A DNA stretch of 64,000 bases from Croceicoccus naphthovorans (lineage in GTDB: Bacteria > Pseudomonadota > Alphaproteobacteria > Sphingomonadales > Sphingomonadaceae), in contig NZ_CP011770.1 in assembly GCF_001028705.1 (NCBI RefSeq), positions 437,501 to 501,500 of the forward strand, given 5' to 3'. Positions 8,781 to 17,074 of this stretch are shown here, one piece after another. Position 1 is the stretch's first letter. Each line of letters begins with the position of its first letter. Position numbers and translations under genes: made by a program. The notes beneath the pieces were generated by a model that was given only the letters and a program-made list of their open reading frames with translations, was not told the origin of the DNA and did no database searches.

Positions 8781-8807
8781 GGATTAAACGGATGCGGCGG
8801 CGCGTTT
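8781..8807 (+). promoter_or_regulatory. ECF-type promoter of the S8 peptidase gene
   Basis: GGATTAAA at 8781-8788, a 14-bp spacer, then CGTTT at 8803-8807. Read as -35 GGATT and -10 CGTT, the spacing is 17 bp, as in ECF promoters of the GGAAC-N16/17-CGTT type. It is the plus-strand half of a perfect 11-bp inverted repeat (8780-8790 and 8803-8813). Confidence 0.65.
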
Positions 8808-8812
8808 AATCC
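8786..8812 (-). promoter_or_regulatory. ECF-type promoter of the sigma/anti-sigma operon
   Basis: On the minus strand GGATTAAA (8812-8805), 14-bp spacer, CGTTT (8790-8786), mirror image of the peptidase promoter. The overlap means the two divergent promoters share the same DNA, pointing to autoregulation by the ECF factor. Confidence 0.65.
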
Positions 8813-8846
8813 GTGCTTCATCGAAAAACCATATTCAGCCGGATAG

Positions 8847-10136
8847 ATGCGCAAAATTCTCCTGACCGTTCCCCTCGTCCTGATCTTGATCGCTAGTCCG
8901 GCGCTTGCGGGGCTGGGCGGGGTTTTGCCCGGTGTCGGGCAAACGCTGGACGGCAGCTTAGATGGCTTAGGGGGCGGCGGCGATTCACTGGGCGGGGTGC
9001 TGGATCCGGTTACCGGTACGCTTGATGACGTTCGCGATGGGCTCGACGACCTGACCGCGCGGACGCGGCGCACGGCGGAACGGCTGGTGCGCAATCGGAC
9101 CGACCGGTTGCGCGATCTGGTGCGCGACAATTCCGCAGTGCTGGCATTCGACAACACCGGCCACCCGGCCCGGCGCGATGCCTTGCTGGCGCTGGACGTC
9201 GATGCAGCGGGGTTTGAGGCTTTGCGCAAGGCCGGGTTCGACCCAATCGGCACGGAGACGGTAGAGGGGCTCGACCTGACCATCACTCGCATAGCGGTGC
9301 CGGACGGCATGACATTGGCACAGGCGCAGGACCGTCTGGCTGAACAGGTGCCGGATATAAAGGTATCGTCCGATGCCCTGCACTTCACCGCAGGCGCTCC
9401 GGGTATGGCGACCGCTGTCGCGGTGGCGGCCGATCCAAAGGCATCCGTCCCGGTCGGCATGATCGACGGAGCGGTCGGCGGCGGGATCGGCATCGATGCG
9501 CAGCGCGGCTTTGCCGAGGGCGCGCCTATTGCAAGCGACCACGGCAGCGCGGTGGCGTCCTTGCTGAAATCGGCGGGGGTCGCGTCGGTTCGCGTCGCCG
9601 ATGTCTATGGCACCGACCCGGGGGGCGGTAACGCGCTGGCCATTGCGCGCGGGCTGGGCTGGCTGGTCAAGGGCGGCAGCCGGGTGGTGACGATCAGCCT
9701 GGTAGGCCCGGAAAACCCGGTTCTGTCACGCGCCATCGCATCGGCCCAGCGGCAGGGCGTGGTGGTGGTCGCGGCGGTCGGCAACGACGGCCCCGCAGCG
9801 CCGCCCTCCTATCCCGCATCCTATAATGGCGTCGTCGCGGTTACGGCGGTTGACCGGCACGACCGCGCGTTGATCGAGGCGGGACGGGCGACGCATCTCG
9901 ACTACGCCGCGCCAGGGGCGGACATTTACGGCACCGACAGGCGGGGCAAGCGGATGAGGCTGCGCGGGACGTCCTTCGCAACCCCATTGGCGGCTGCGCG
10001 GATCGCGAGTGTCTTGGCGAAGGGCGGCAGCTGGCGGGCAAAGCTGGACGAAGAGGCGCGTGACCTTGGTCCGAAAGGCAACGATGCGACCTATGGGCGC
10101 GGCCTGGTCTGCGACAAATGTGCAGGGAGACGCTAA
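8847..10136 (+). CDS. Secreted S8-family (subtilisin-like) serine peptidase
   Basis: 429-residue exported protease. A signal peptide ('LLTVPLVLILIASPALA', cleavage near residue 21) is followed by a Gly-rich segment and an unassigned region to about residue 195. The catalytic triad is visible: Asp in 'VGMIDGAVGG' (about 206), His in 'SDHGSAVASLL' (about 231) and Ser in 'GTSFATPLAA' (about 376), with 'AAVGNDGP' as oxyanion region. It is divergent from the ECF sigma gene and shares its promoter motif, so it is probably induced by envelope stress. It might process the anti-sigma factor or envelope proteins; that is speculation. Confidence 0.88.
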   Translation: MRKILLTVPLVLILIASPALAGLGGVLPGVGQTLDGSLDGLGGGGDSLGGVLDPVTGTLDDVRDGLDDLTARTRRTAERLVRNRTDRLRDLVRDNSAVLAFDNTGHPARRDALLALDVDAAGFEALRKAGFDPIGTETVEGLDLTITRIAVPDGMTLAQAQDRLAEQVPDIKVSSDALHFTAGAPGMATAVAVAADPKASVPVGMIDGAVGGGIGIDAQRGFAEGAPIASDHGSAVASLLKSAGVASVRVADVYGTDPGGGNALAIARGLGWLVKGGSRVVTISLVGPENPVLSRAIASAQRQGVVVVAAVGNDGPAAPPSYPASYNGVVAVTAVDRHDRALIEAGRATHLDYAAPGADIYGTDRRGKRMRLRGTSFATPLAAARIASVLAKGGSWRAKLDEEARDLGPKGNDATYGRGLVCDKCAGRR

Positions 10137-10185
10137 AAATATGCGCGTATGTTCAATGGTATAGAGACTTTTTGACCCAGATTGC

Positions 10186-10212
10186 GGATTAAATCGCCGC
10201 GATGGGTCGTCT
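10186..10212 (+). promoter_or_regulatory. ECF-type promoter of the PRC-barrel-like gene
   Basis: GGATTAAA (10186-10193), 14-bp spacer, CGTCT (10208-10212): same motif and exact spacing as the two sites at 8.8 kb, 56 bp before the ATG at 10268. Confidence 0.6.
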
Positions 10213-10267
10213 CCTTTCCCGAGCGGGCAAGAAGCCCGTTGAACGGATTGAAGAAAGGGATGACCCA

Positions 10268-11116
10268 ATGAAAAAGCTTCTTGTTGCCGCCAGCACTCTC
10301 GCCCTCGTCGCGATGCCTGCCCATGCCCAGCTGCTGGGCGGCGGCGGGCTCGGCGGCCTAGGCGGTGGATTGGGCGGCACCATCGGCGGTGCGACCGGGT
10401 CGATCGGCGGCACGCTGGGCGGCGCGAGCTCGATCGGCGGTTCGATCAGCGGTGCGACCGACAGCGTTTCATCCACCACCACGGCCGCCGCCGACGGTGC
10501 GGTCGGCACCAATGGCAGCCAGTCGGTCGATACCGGATCGGGTGCGGTTTCGGCTGACCGAAGCGCGGATGCCAGCGGATCGCTCGATGCCTCGCAACTG
10601 GCCGAAGGCCCGCTCGGATCGGTCGGCGCGACGCTTTCGGGAAGCGCTTCCGGTTCGGGCAGCGCCAGCGCCCAGCTGATCGGCACCGACGCGGTGGGCC
10701 AGACCGTAGATGGCGTTGTCGGGGGCGTGGCCGGACAGGCCGAGGGCGCCGTGGGCCAAGTGACCGCAACCGCCGGATCGCTGCCCACCACGGCAGAGGC
10801 GACCGCCGCCGGAACGCTGATGGGCGCGACCGAAATTGCGGGTGCCGCGCAAGCCTCGGCCAACCTGATGCTGGCCGCAGCGGGCAGCGCCGCCGCCTCT
10901 GCCACCGGTGCCCTGTCGGTCAGCCCCGGCATGGACGTCCTGACTCACGAAGGCGACGTGCTGGGCCAAGTTGACCAAGTTATCGCCGACGATACCGGCA
11001 TGGTCGAACAGGTCGTGCTCGACACGGCGGGCGGTCTGCAGACCCTGCCGGTCGACCAGATCACCGCCACCGCGGAAGGCACGCTGACGGCAGCCGGATC
11101 GGTTACGGCAGGGTGA
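10268..11116 (+). CDS. Exported Gly/Ser-rich protein with PRC-barrel-like C-terminus
   Basis: 282-residue protein with a signal peptide ('LLVAASTLALVAMPAHAQ'). The mature N-terminus is a low-complexity Gly/Ser/Thr/Ala region of about 200 residues with repeated GG-x-[IL]-GG units, probably flexible and surface-exposed. The last about 65 residues ('GMDVLTHEGDVLGQVDQVI') resemble a PRC-barrel domain. The ATG at 10268 is preceded by AAAGGGATG. It carries the same ECF promoter motif as the sigma operon and ends at a strong terminator, so it is likely a structural envelope target of this regulon. Exact function unknown. Confidence 0.75.
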   Translation: MKKLLVAASTLALVAMPAHAQLLGGGGLGGLGGGLGGTIGGATGSIGGTLGGASSIGGSISGATDSVSSTTTAAADGAVGTNGSQSVDTGSGAVSADRSADASGSLDASQLAEGPLGSVGATLSGSASGSGSASAQLIGTDAVGQTVDGVVGGVAGQAEGAVGQVTATAGSLPTTAEATAAGTLMGATEIAGAAQASANLMLAAAGSAAASATGALSVSPGMDVLTHEGDVLGQVDQVIADDTGMVEQVVLDTAGGLQTLPVDQITATAEGTLTAAGSVTAG

Positions 11117-11148
11117 AGCAGCCGCCAATCGCCTGACGACTTTGCAAG

Positions 11149-11175
11149 GGCCGGGCGGAAACGTCCGGCCTTTTT
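11149..11175 (+). terminator. Rho-independent terminator
   Basis: GGCCGGGCG-GAAA-CGTCCGGCC stem-loop followed by TTTTT, 33 bp after the PRC-barrel-like gene. It marks the end of ordinary chromosome before the first island. Confidence 0.88.
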
Positions 11176-11236
11176 GCGCGTGCGGACAAGTAGATCGTCC
11201 GTGCGACGCTTCGCTAAACAATTCAGTATGTTAGTA

Positions 11237-11254
11237 AAATGGTGCCAGAAGAGG
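11237..11254 (-). repeat. Putative distal att copy of the tRNA-Leu 3' end
   Basis: AAATGGTGCCAGAAGAGG matches the tRNA-Leu 3' terminus plus flank at 30095-30113 with one base missing. Short and imperfect, so tentative. Confidence 0.45.
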
Positions 11255-11631
11255 CATCGCATTCGGGCCATTTTCCATTGTATTCTCAAAGGTTTAGATA
11301 ATTCGGCTTACCCGAAAAGCCCGCAAAAGGCCCGCAAATACCGTTTAATGCATTGGTTTGATGCCTTTTTGAGGACTCGAAACTCAAATTCGCTCTTTCT
11401 GCTAGGGCCTTCGATTCGACACCATACGGGGATCTCATGCGGTTCCAAGAATGCCCTTGGTTGCATCGAAAACGACCAATTTAAGGAAGACCTCGTCATC
11501 GAGATTTGAGCCGACCTGGCCGGTTTTATCCCGCAAATCCGGAAAATCGAAAAATGCGGGATAAACCGCTGCGCTTCAGAGCAATGAGGGACGCCAGCGA
11601 GGCAAAACTACAAGACAACTGAAGGAAACTG
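11255..11631. other. Non-coding island edge with repeats and a large hairpin
   Basis: No convincing gene. It contains direct copies of CCCGCAAA (11320-11327, 11331-11338, 11530-11537) and an inverted repeat CGGTTTTATCCCGCA (11521-11535) / TGCGGGATAAACCG (11555-11568) with one bulged base, 64 bp upstream of the next gene. The direct repeats could be integrase arm sites, and the hairpin an operator or leader structure; both are guesses. Confidence 0.5.
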
Positions 11632-12849
11632 ATGAGCCTGAGCTTCACCCGCCGCGAGTTCTACGACCTCGTCTGGTCGAAACCCATGATCCATCTCGCC
11701 AAGGAACTCGGTGTCTCCGATGTCGCGCTCCACAAGATCTGCCGAAAGCACGACATCCCCAACCCTCCGCTCGGCTGGTGGGCCAAGAAGGCTGCGGGAA
11801 AGGCCGTTGAGCAGATCCCCTTGCCTGAGGTTGAGAGCGACCGGCCCGACGCGATCTACATTCGGAATGCGCCTGCAGCAGACTGGAAAACACAGGCGAT
11901 CGAGGTGGCCGAGGGAAAGGCCAAGTTTGCGCCGCAATCATCGACAGAAATACCGAAACGGGGCAGCGTTATTGTGCGAAATACGCTGGCTGCCTTGCGA
12001 CGCGGAAAGGCGAATGAGCAGGGGCTGATCTGCATTCGCGCGGCCGGGCTGGTGCCATGCAGCATAGCGAAGCAATCGATAGGCCGCGTCGCTGAATTCC
12101 TGCCGAGACTTGAGATGGCGGCCGAGGTCCAGGGATTCACACTCATGGCGGACGATCAGCCCAGTCGCTTCTCGGACGGAACGCAGACGGTCCAATTCGA
12201 GATCACGGAGGGGTACACACGCGAGAAGCACGAACTTACCCGCAAAGAGAAAGCTGAACGGGCCGCCTGGGAGAAGCGGAGTGAGAGGCGTGGTTGGCGC
12301 TATGTGCATGGCGACCCTCCCCCCATATTCGCAGATTGGGACTACAATCCGACTGGTCGACTCTCGATCTCGTTTGAGCCCGTCTGGTACTATCGCCAGC
12401 CCACACCGCGCCGTTCCTTCAATGACGGCAAGCGCCAGCGCCTTGAAGACCTGGTGGACAGAATTGCGATCGGAATCGCGGTCGTTGCGGCTGCGAAGGC
12501 CGAGCGGAAGCGGAAAGATGATGAGCAGGCGAGGCTGTACGAAGAGCAGCGCCAACGCCGGGAGAGGGAAGCAAGACACAAGTACATCGAGGAGCGCCGG
12601 TCCGATGAACTCACCATACTTCTCGACACCCAGTCACGCCTCGAGAAACTGGAAACGCTGCTGGCGTTGGCGCACGATGAACCGGGAGACAAATTCGATA
12701 GCCGTGTCCACGAGTTCAGGCATTGGTTGCAGGGTCAGGTCAATCAAACCCGCGCCCTGCTGACACCAACTGGCCTTGAAGAACGCTTCTCCGAACTGAA
12801 CCTGTTTGGCCATGATGATGATAGGGATTTCCGTCCGAGAAGCCTGTAG
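11632..12849 (+). CDS. Hypothetical island protein with HTH-like N-terminus
   Basis: 405-residue cytoplasmic protein of unknown function. The N-terminus 'EFYDLVWSKPMIHLAKEL' to 'VSDVALHKICRKHDI' looks like a helix-turn-helix followed by 'PPLGWWAKKAAGK'. Residues about 280-350 are a charged Arg/Lys/Glu-rich coiled coil ('EEQRQRREREARHKYIEE'). The N-terminal arrangement is one I associate with cargo proteins of proteobacterial islands. It may be a DNA-binding regulator. It is convergent with the alpA-like gene. Start chosen at the ATG following GAAGGAAACTG. Confidence 0.6.
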   Translation: MSLSFTRREFYDLVWSKPMIHLAKELGVSDVALHKICRKHDIPNPPLGWWAKKAAGKAVEQIPLPEVESDRPDAIYIRNAPAADWKTQAIEVAEGKAKFAPQSSTEIPKRGSVIVRNTLAALRRGKANEQGLICIRAAGLVPCSIAKQSIGRVAEFLPRLEMAAEVQGFTLMADDQPSRFSDGTQTVQFEITEGYTREKHELTRKEKAERAAWEKRSERRGWRYVHGDPPPIFADWDYNPTGRLSISFEPVWYYRQPTPRRSFNDGKRQRLEDLVDRIAIGIAVVAAAKAERKRKDDEQARLYEEQRQRREREARHKYIEERRSDELTILLDTQSRLEKLETLLALAHDEPGDKFDSRVHEFRHWLQGQVNQTRALLTPTGLEERFSELNLFGHDDDRDFRPRSL

Positions 12850-12860
12850 GTTCCGCCCTC

Positions 12861-13109
12861 CTATCTGCAGCGTTCCGTCAGCCAGCGGTCGATCTCCTGC
12901 TCTACCCAAGCGACGGAATGTCCGCCGAGCTTAATCGCCTTTGGGAACTTCCCCTCACGCATCCAGCGGTAGATTGTGGACCTACCCAGACCGGTGCGAT
13001 GGATAACTTCCTTCAGCCGAATAACGCGCCCGACCTTCTGACCAGAGGTCAGATCGTCGTCGCCCTTGTCAAGGAATGGCATGGACAATTGCCTCGCGTC
13101 ATTCGCCAT
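12861..13109 (-). CDS. AlpA-family excisionase/regulator
   Basis: 82-residue winged-helix DNA-binding protein. The AlpA core is clear: 'RLKEVIHRTGLGRSTIYRWM' followed by 'FPKAIKLGGHSVAWVEQEI' and 'WLTE'. AlpA proteins activate integrase genes or act as excisionases in P4-like islands. The start at 13109 overlaps the end of the upstream gene (13099-13428) by 11 bp; an earlier in-frame start at 13187 would overlap far more. It probably controls mobility of island 1. Confidence 0.82.
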   Translation of the reverse strand: MANDARQLSMPFLDKGDDDLTSGQKVGRVIRLKEVIHRTGLGRSTIYRWMREGKFPKAIKLGGHSVAWVEQEIDRWLTERCR

Positions 13110-13428
13110 ATTCGCCTCCCTCAGGACGGGGAGCAACAAGGCCAAGGCGGACCAGTCGACGATGATAGGCTGCGATCGTTCGCTCACGCAGATCAGCGTC
13201 GGAATGGTATGTCAGTAGCGCATCCAGAGCGACCGTAATGAAGATGTTCTGACGCACCGGATCGGTACCAGGCGTTCGAATATCCGCCTCCATCTCGCGA
13301 TGCCAGGCATCATGAATACAGTCGCCAACGACGATGCTGGAGCTAACCCCGCGCTCTCGCGCCTGGGCCTTGATCCACTCCTCAATCAGGGGAGTGACAT
13401 AGGTCTGGATAGACCGGTTTCTCTTCAT
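13099..13428 (-). CDS. Small putative ribbon-helix-helix island protein
   Basis: 109-residue basic-start protein: 'MKRNRSIQTYVTPLIEEW' followed by 'IKAQARERGVSSSIVVGD' resembles a ribbon-helix-helix DNA-binding fold of the CopG/Arc type. The C-terminal half is helical and unrecognised. ATG at 13428 chosen because upstream residues look non-coding. The 3' end overlaps alpA, so the pair is co-transcribed. A role in plasmid or ICE maintenance or in relaxosome assembly is possible but not shown. Confidence 0.6.
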   Translation of the reverse strand: MKRNRSIQTYVTPLIEEWIKAQARERGVSSSIVVGDCIHDAWHREMEADIRTPGTDPVRQNIFITVALDALLTYHSDADLRERTIAAYHRRLVRLGLVAPRPEGGEYGE

Positions 13429-13952
13429 TTTTCCAAGTTCCTTCTTCTCAAAGAAACCTGGTTCGACCTGCGGAAGGCGAGGATCACAGTAATTCACTAG
13501 GGGCATGTAGGAAAACGAAAAATTCGCCAATGATTTCAGCGAACTATGCTCCGGTAAATTGTCTCCAATTTGCGAATCCAAATCGTGATTTGCGGTCAAA
13601 TCGGTTGATGCACGCCCTGAAAATCGTCTGCAACACAATGATATTTAACAGGAAATTCCGGCAGCACCGCTGCGTACGGTGTGCTGTCAAGTCCCGATGC
13701 GCGCGGATGGCTCCAGTAGCTCCTGAGTTTCGTTCAATCGGCTGAATTGACGTCACTATTTCCGGAGCGTGAGCAAGACGGTATTTTGCAAGCGCGCAAT
13801 ACTCAGGCTGGAAATAAGGCTGGGATACCAACTGGCCTTGGTTGGGCAAAATTCGCTCATCTGGTTCGATCTATTAAAGCCCACACTGAATCTTGATTGG
13901 CGAGACATTCGCAAGGAAGGTAGTGACGGACATGTCCGGCTAGAGGATCGAA
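13429..13952. other. Non-coding region holding the left end of the nested element
   Basis: No gene is supported here. It contains the 19-bp direct repeat at 13667-13685 and, to its right, 267 bp of upstream sequence for the peptidase gene. Confidence 0.5.
13667..13685 (+). repeat. attL-like direct repeat of the nested element
   Basis: 19-bp copy identical to 24878-24896. It contains CACCG and CGGTG arms (13666 is C, so 13666-13670 and 13678-13682) around the 7-bp centre CTGCGTA, the layout of a tyrosine-recombinase core site. Confidence 0.8.
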
Positions 13953-14735
13953 ATGGACAAACCAAATCGCCGCTATGCTCGCACTAAAAGCTTCACATTC
14001 AAGTTCCCCATTGATCGAAACTCTAGGGCAGTTGTGGATGCCGAAGTGCGACGGGTGTCACAGTCCGTTGTTCCGCTTGTTGCGGAAGAAAAAGGTAGAC
14101 CTTGCGTTGCTGGTAGCGCGGTCGCGATCCGCTTTCGCGGCGCAAGCTTTCTGGTAACCGCAGAGCATGTATTGGAACGCTTTGACGGTGCAGTTGGGTA
14201 CTTCGCTTTCGACGGTTGGACGAGGCCATTGGCTGGCGAGTTTCATGTGTCTGAGCTCGATGACCTCGCGATAAAGTTACTACCTGACAAGGACGTTGAA
14301 AGCCTGCGCCATGTGAACTTTTTGGATGAAGACGATCTCGCTCAGCCAGAAGATCTCGGCGACATATTCTATGCCAGCATCGTGGGATATCCATCATCGG
14401 CTGCGAAACGGCACGACAGAATTTCGCTAGAGACACCGCTCGAAATAATGTCGCATTTTGGAGAAGTCGAGCCGAACGGAAGGCTCAGCATTGCATTCAA
14501 TAAGAAGGAAGGAGGGTTGGGATCGGAAGGCCATACCATCCCGAAAGACCCCTTCGGAAAAAGCGGAGGAGCGATATTCTCGATGAGAAGTTCGGGGCGA
14601 GTTGTTCTCCCCGGACAGTCGGCGAAGCTCGCTGGAATTGCGCTTGAATGGCGCAAGCCAGAGAAGCGAATAGTCGGGGCAAACGTGCTGATTTTGAAAA
14701 AGCTTATGGTTGGGGCAATTGCTGGTTCGAGATGA
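13953..14735 (+). CDS. Trypsin-like serine peptidase of the defence locus
   Basis: 260-residue cytoplasmic protein with no signal peptide. The chymotrypsin-fold triad can be read: His72 in 'FLVTAEHVLER', Asp104 in 'ELDDLAIKLL' and Ser204 in 'PFGKSGGAIFS' (GxSGG). 'GSAVAIRFRGASF' before the His matches the usual strand. First gene of a two-gene plus-strand unit with the Mrr-like nuclease, inside the nested element and convergent with the McrBC operon. Proteases of this type accompany several bacterial immune systems, where they are triggered by invasion; that role is inferred from context. Confidence 0.75.
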   Translation: MDKPNRRYARTKSFTFKFPIDRNSRAVVDAEVRRVSQSVVPLVAEEKGRPCVAGSAVAIRFRGASFLVTAEHVLERFDGAVGYFAFDGWTRPLAGEFHVSELDDLAIKLLPDKDVESLRHVNFLDEDDLAQPEDLGDIFYASIVGYPSSAAKRHDRISLETPLEIMSHFGEVEPNGRLSIAFNKKEGGLGSEGHTIPKDPFGKSGGAIFSMRSSGRVVLPGQSAKLAGIALEWRKPEKRIVGANVLILKKLMVGAIAGSR

Positions 14736-14762
14736 ATCAGGGGCCGCAATTGTCGAGGGTGA

Positions 14763-15743
14763 TTGAAACTCGCCAAGAACCCCCGCATTACCCTGCCGAT
14801 GAGTTTATCGCGAAAGATCAACGGGCAGGATGTCTCGGAGATTCGATACATCAAGCTAGGCAGAGGCGGAGCTTGGGCAGACGAATCCTTGGCCGAGGGT
14901 TACCTGTCTTTCGGGTACCATTCGATCCCCAATGAGGTTTGCCAAGCAGCTGACTGGGACAAGGTCAGATCGCTCCTATCCGACCGAAAATCGGAAGGAG
15001 CAATCACCGCTGGCGTGAACGAGGTTGCCGCGTTCTATGAGCAACCGGCTGACTGCTTATGGGTTACATTTGCACAGGGACATATGTGGTGGGGCTTCGC
15101 GGAACGCGAGGTGATTTGGCTCGGTGGTCACCCCGACGGTGGACCTTCGCGAATACGACCAATGATTGGCGGTTGGTCGAAATTGGATGCCAAAGGCGAG
15201 CCCTTGATCGTCTCACAACTCAGCTCGAAGCTTACCAAGGTGGCGAACTTCCGTGGAACGATCTGCACGGTAGAAGATGAGCCGTATCTATTGCGGAAGA
15301 TTCAGGCGATCGATGAGCCGATAGTCGTCGAGGCGCGCGCACTGAATGATCAGATGGTTGCCGTTGCAGCGCGCATGATCAAGGCACTTCATTGGGCAGA
15401 CTTCGAGACCTTGGTTGACCTGATTTTCGCTCGCTCGGGCTGGCAACGTATGAGCAAAGTCGGAACGGGATTGAGCGACGTTGATATCATTCTGGAACAA
15501 CCGACAACAAACGAACAGGCTTTCGTCCAAGTGAAGTCGAAAGCCAATCAGGCGACGTTTGATGATTACCTAGAGCGTTTCGAAGCAAGCGGGTTTCAGA
15601 GGTTCTTTTTCGTCTGCCACTCCCCCTCGGGGTCGCTGAAAATCCCTGAGATGGACCACGTTCATTTTTTATCCGGGTCCAGCTTGGCACTTGCTGCAAT
15701 AAAGTCTGGACTCTTCGAGTGGCTGGTTGATCGATCAAACTGA
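14763..15743 (+). CDS. Mrr-like restriction endonuclease
   Basis: 326 residues from TTG 14763, or 314 from the in-frame ATG 14799; neither has a clear ribosome-binding site. The C-terminal Mrr-type PD-(D/E)xK nuclease is visible: 'DFETLVDLIFARSGW', then 'GLSDVDIIL' and 'AFVQVKSKA' (Asp241, Gln256, Lys258 in the long form). The N-terminal part 'IRYIKLGRGGAWADESL' with later 'YLSFGYH' resembles the small-domain sensor seen before Mrr nucleases, possibly a modified-base reader. It lies 27 bp after the peptidase gene. Likely cleaves modified or foreign DNA. Confidence 0.75.
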   Translation: MKLAKNPRITLPMSLSRKINGQDVSEIRYIKLGRGGAWADESLAEGYLSFGYHSIPNEVCQAADWDKVRSLLSDRKSEGAITAGVNEVAAFYEQPADCLWVTFAQGHMWWGFAEREVIWLGGHPDGGPSRIRPMIGGWSKLDAKGEPLIVSQLSSKLTKVANFRGTICTVEDEPYLLRKIQAIDEPIVVEARALNDQMVAVAARMIKALHWADFETLVDLIFARSGWQRMSKVGTGLSDVDIILEQPTTNEQAFVQVKSKANQATFDDYLERFEASGFQRFFFVCHSPSGSLKIPEMDHVHFLSGSSLALAAIKSGLFEWLVDRSN

Positions 15744-15779
15744 GGGTAACGTACAAGAACCCATGGCCTCGAATAGTTC

Positions 15780-17069
15780 CTAAAGGAACGAGCAAAGAGC
15801 GGACGAAAACTCCTTCAGACCACCTCGTTGGGAAATTCCGCGAACGCCTAATTCGAGGGCTCGGATCGTAACGTCCTCGACGTCGATGCGAGAAAACTCG
15901 GCAGCGTACCCGACGCCTTTCGCGGCAGCTTGCTCTTCCCAAGCAATACACGGATAGGCGAGAACCACGTCCTTGATCGAAGTGGCGCGGGAAAAAGCTA
16001 GCGCTTCATAAATGTCAGCATTCGAGACAGATAGGCGCCCCCGCTCGATGTGGCCTTTGTATTTAGCATCGATAATGATTTCCCGCGAACCTTCGTTGGA
16101 TTCGATCAAGCCAACGATATCAGGATAGACATTCAATTCCGTTGAGTTGCTGCCCGCATACCGTTTGCCGAGTACACTGCCTGACTGAGCGGAAACATTC
16201 TTTCCGCCCAAACCAGAGCGAATTGAAATCGTCACAAGATGCTCCCAGACCTGCCATGTTTGCATGACAAATCCCGGTGCTAGTGCATTTCTGGGGTCAT
16301 ACGCACCGCCAAGTCCACGTAGTATATCAAGCGACAGATCGAAGGTTGGTTGCCAGCCACGCGTTCTGCTTGGAAGCCGCTGATCCTTTAAGCGGGAGGG
16401 TGTGGATTGACGGGGAAGGTGTTGTGCAACCCGTTCTAGTCGTGCGCGCGTCTCTGCATCTGGTACAACCGGTGCTAACTGAGCTGCGGCGGCGGCGATT
16501 ACGGCATTGTAGGGATTACAGCGGGTAAATGAGGTTACCTGCTGGTCAAAGCCCTCTTCGCCCGGATTGACCAGGTCTTCGGGTTCGAAATCACCCTCAA
16601 TTGAGAACTCTTTCTGATGCAGGCGGCGATAGGTGCGAAGGGGACGGCGCTGATTGCGCCAGTACATTTCCACAAGCGACCGGCCGATTAGTGTGGCTAG
16701 GTCAGAAGTAGCGTCCGAGGATGATTTGAGACCCTCCTGATCCAGTAGTCGGCCATGATGGGAAAGTGTGGCCAGAAGGAAAAAATCTTCGCGCCAGCCT
16801 GGGGCGCTGCCCAAAAACTTCGGAGCGACTTCCAATTCAAGCCCAGGCGCGAGCACAAGCAGACCCGCGAAATTCTGGAACTGGAAGCGTTCTGAATTCA
16901 GTGCAACCGGTGAGGACTCCAAGCCGAGCATGCCGCGCACGCGGCTTCCGGCATTTAGGAGCAGCTCGCGGGCTCTGGATATCGAGATGTCACTTGTCTT
17001 CGCGATCTCTTCCGCAAGCGCTGTCGGTTTGGCGTACTCAATGGCGGTATATCGCTGCCACGCTCGCAT
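15780..17069 (-). CDS. mcrC: McrC-like nuclease subunit
   Basis: 429-residue partner of the McrB motor. The C-terminal half has a PD-(D/E)xK site: 'NVYPDIVGLI', 'REIIIDAKYKGH' and 'SNADIYEALAF', as in McrC and LlaJI.R2. The N-terminal half ('SERFQFQNFAGLLVLAPG', 'LELEVAPKFL') matches the McrC interaction domain. The gene follows mcrB by 5 bp. In E. coli McrBC, the GTP-driven McrB ring translocates and McrC cuts near modified cytosines; here the target is unknown because the operon also encodes adenine methylases. Confidence 0.82.
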   Translation of the reverse strand: MRAWQRYTAIEYAKPTALAEEIAKTSDISISRARELLLNAGSRVRGMLGLESSPVALNSERFQFQNFAGLLVLAPGLELEVAPKFLGSAPGWREDFFLLATLSHHGRLLDQEGLKSSSDATSDLATLIGRSLVEMYWRNQRRPLRTYRRLHQKEFSIEGDFEPEDLVNPGEEGFDQQVTSFTRCNPYNAVIAAAAAQLAPVVPDAETRARLERVAQHLPRQSTPSRLKDQRLPSRTRGWQPTFDLSLDILRGLGGAYDPRNALAPGFVMQTWQVWEHLVTISIRSGLGGKNVSAQSGSVLGKRYAGSNSTELNVYPDIVGLIESNEGSREIIIDAKYKGHIERGRLSVSNADIYEALAFSRATSIKDVVLAYPCIAWEEQAAAKGVGYAAEFSRIDVEDVTIRALELGVRGISQRGGLKEFSSALCSFL

Positions 17070-17074
17070 GGGGA

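Noticed and set aside
11174-11509. 111-codon ORF after the terminator
   Set aside because: Begins inside the terminator, no ribosome-binding site, no recognisable domain.
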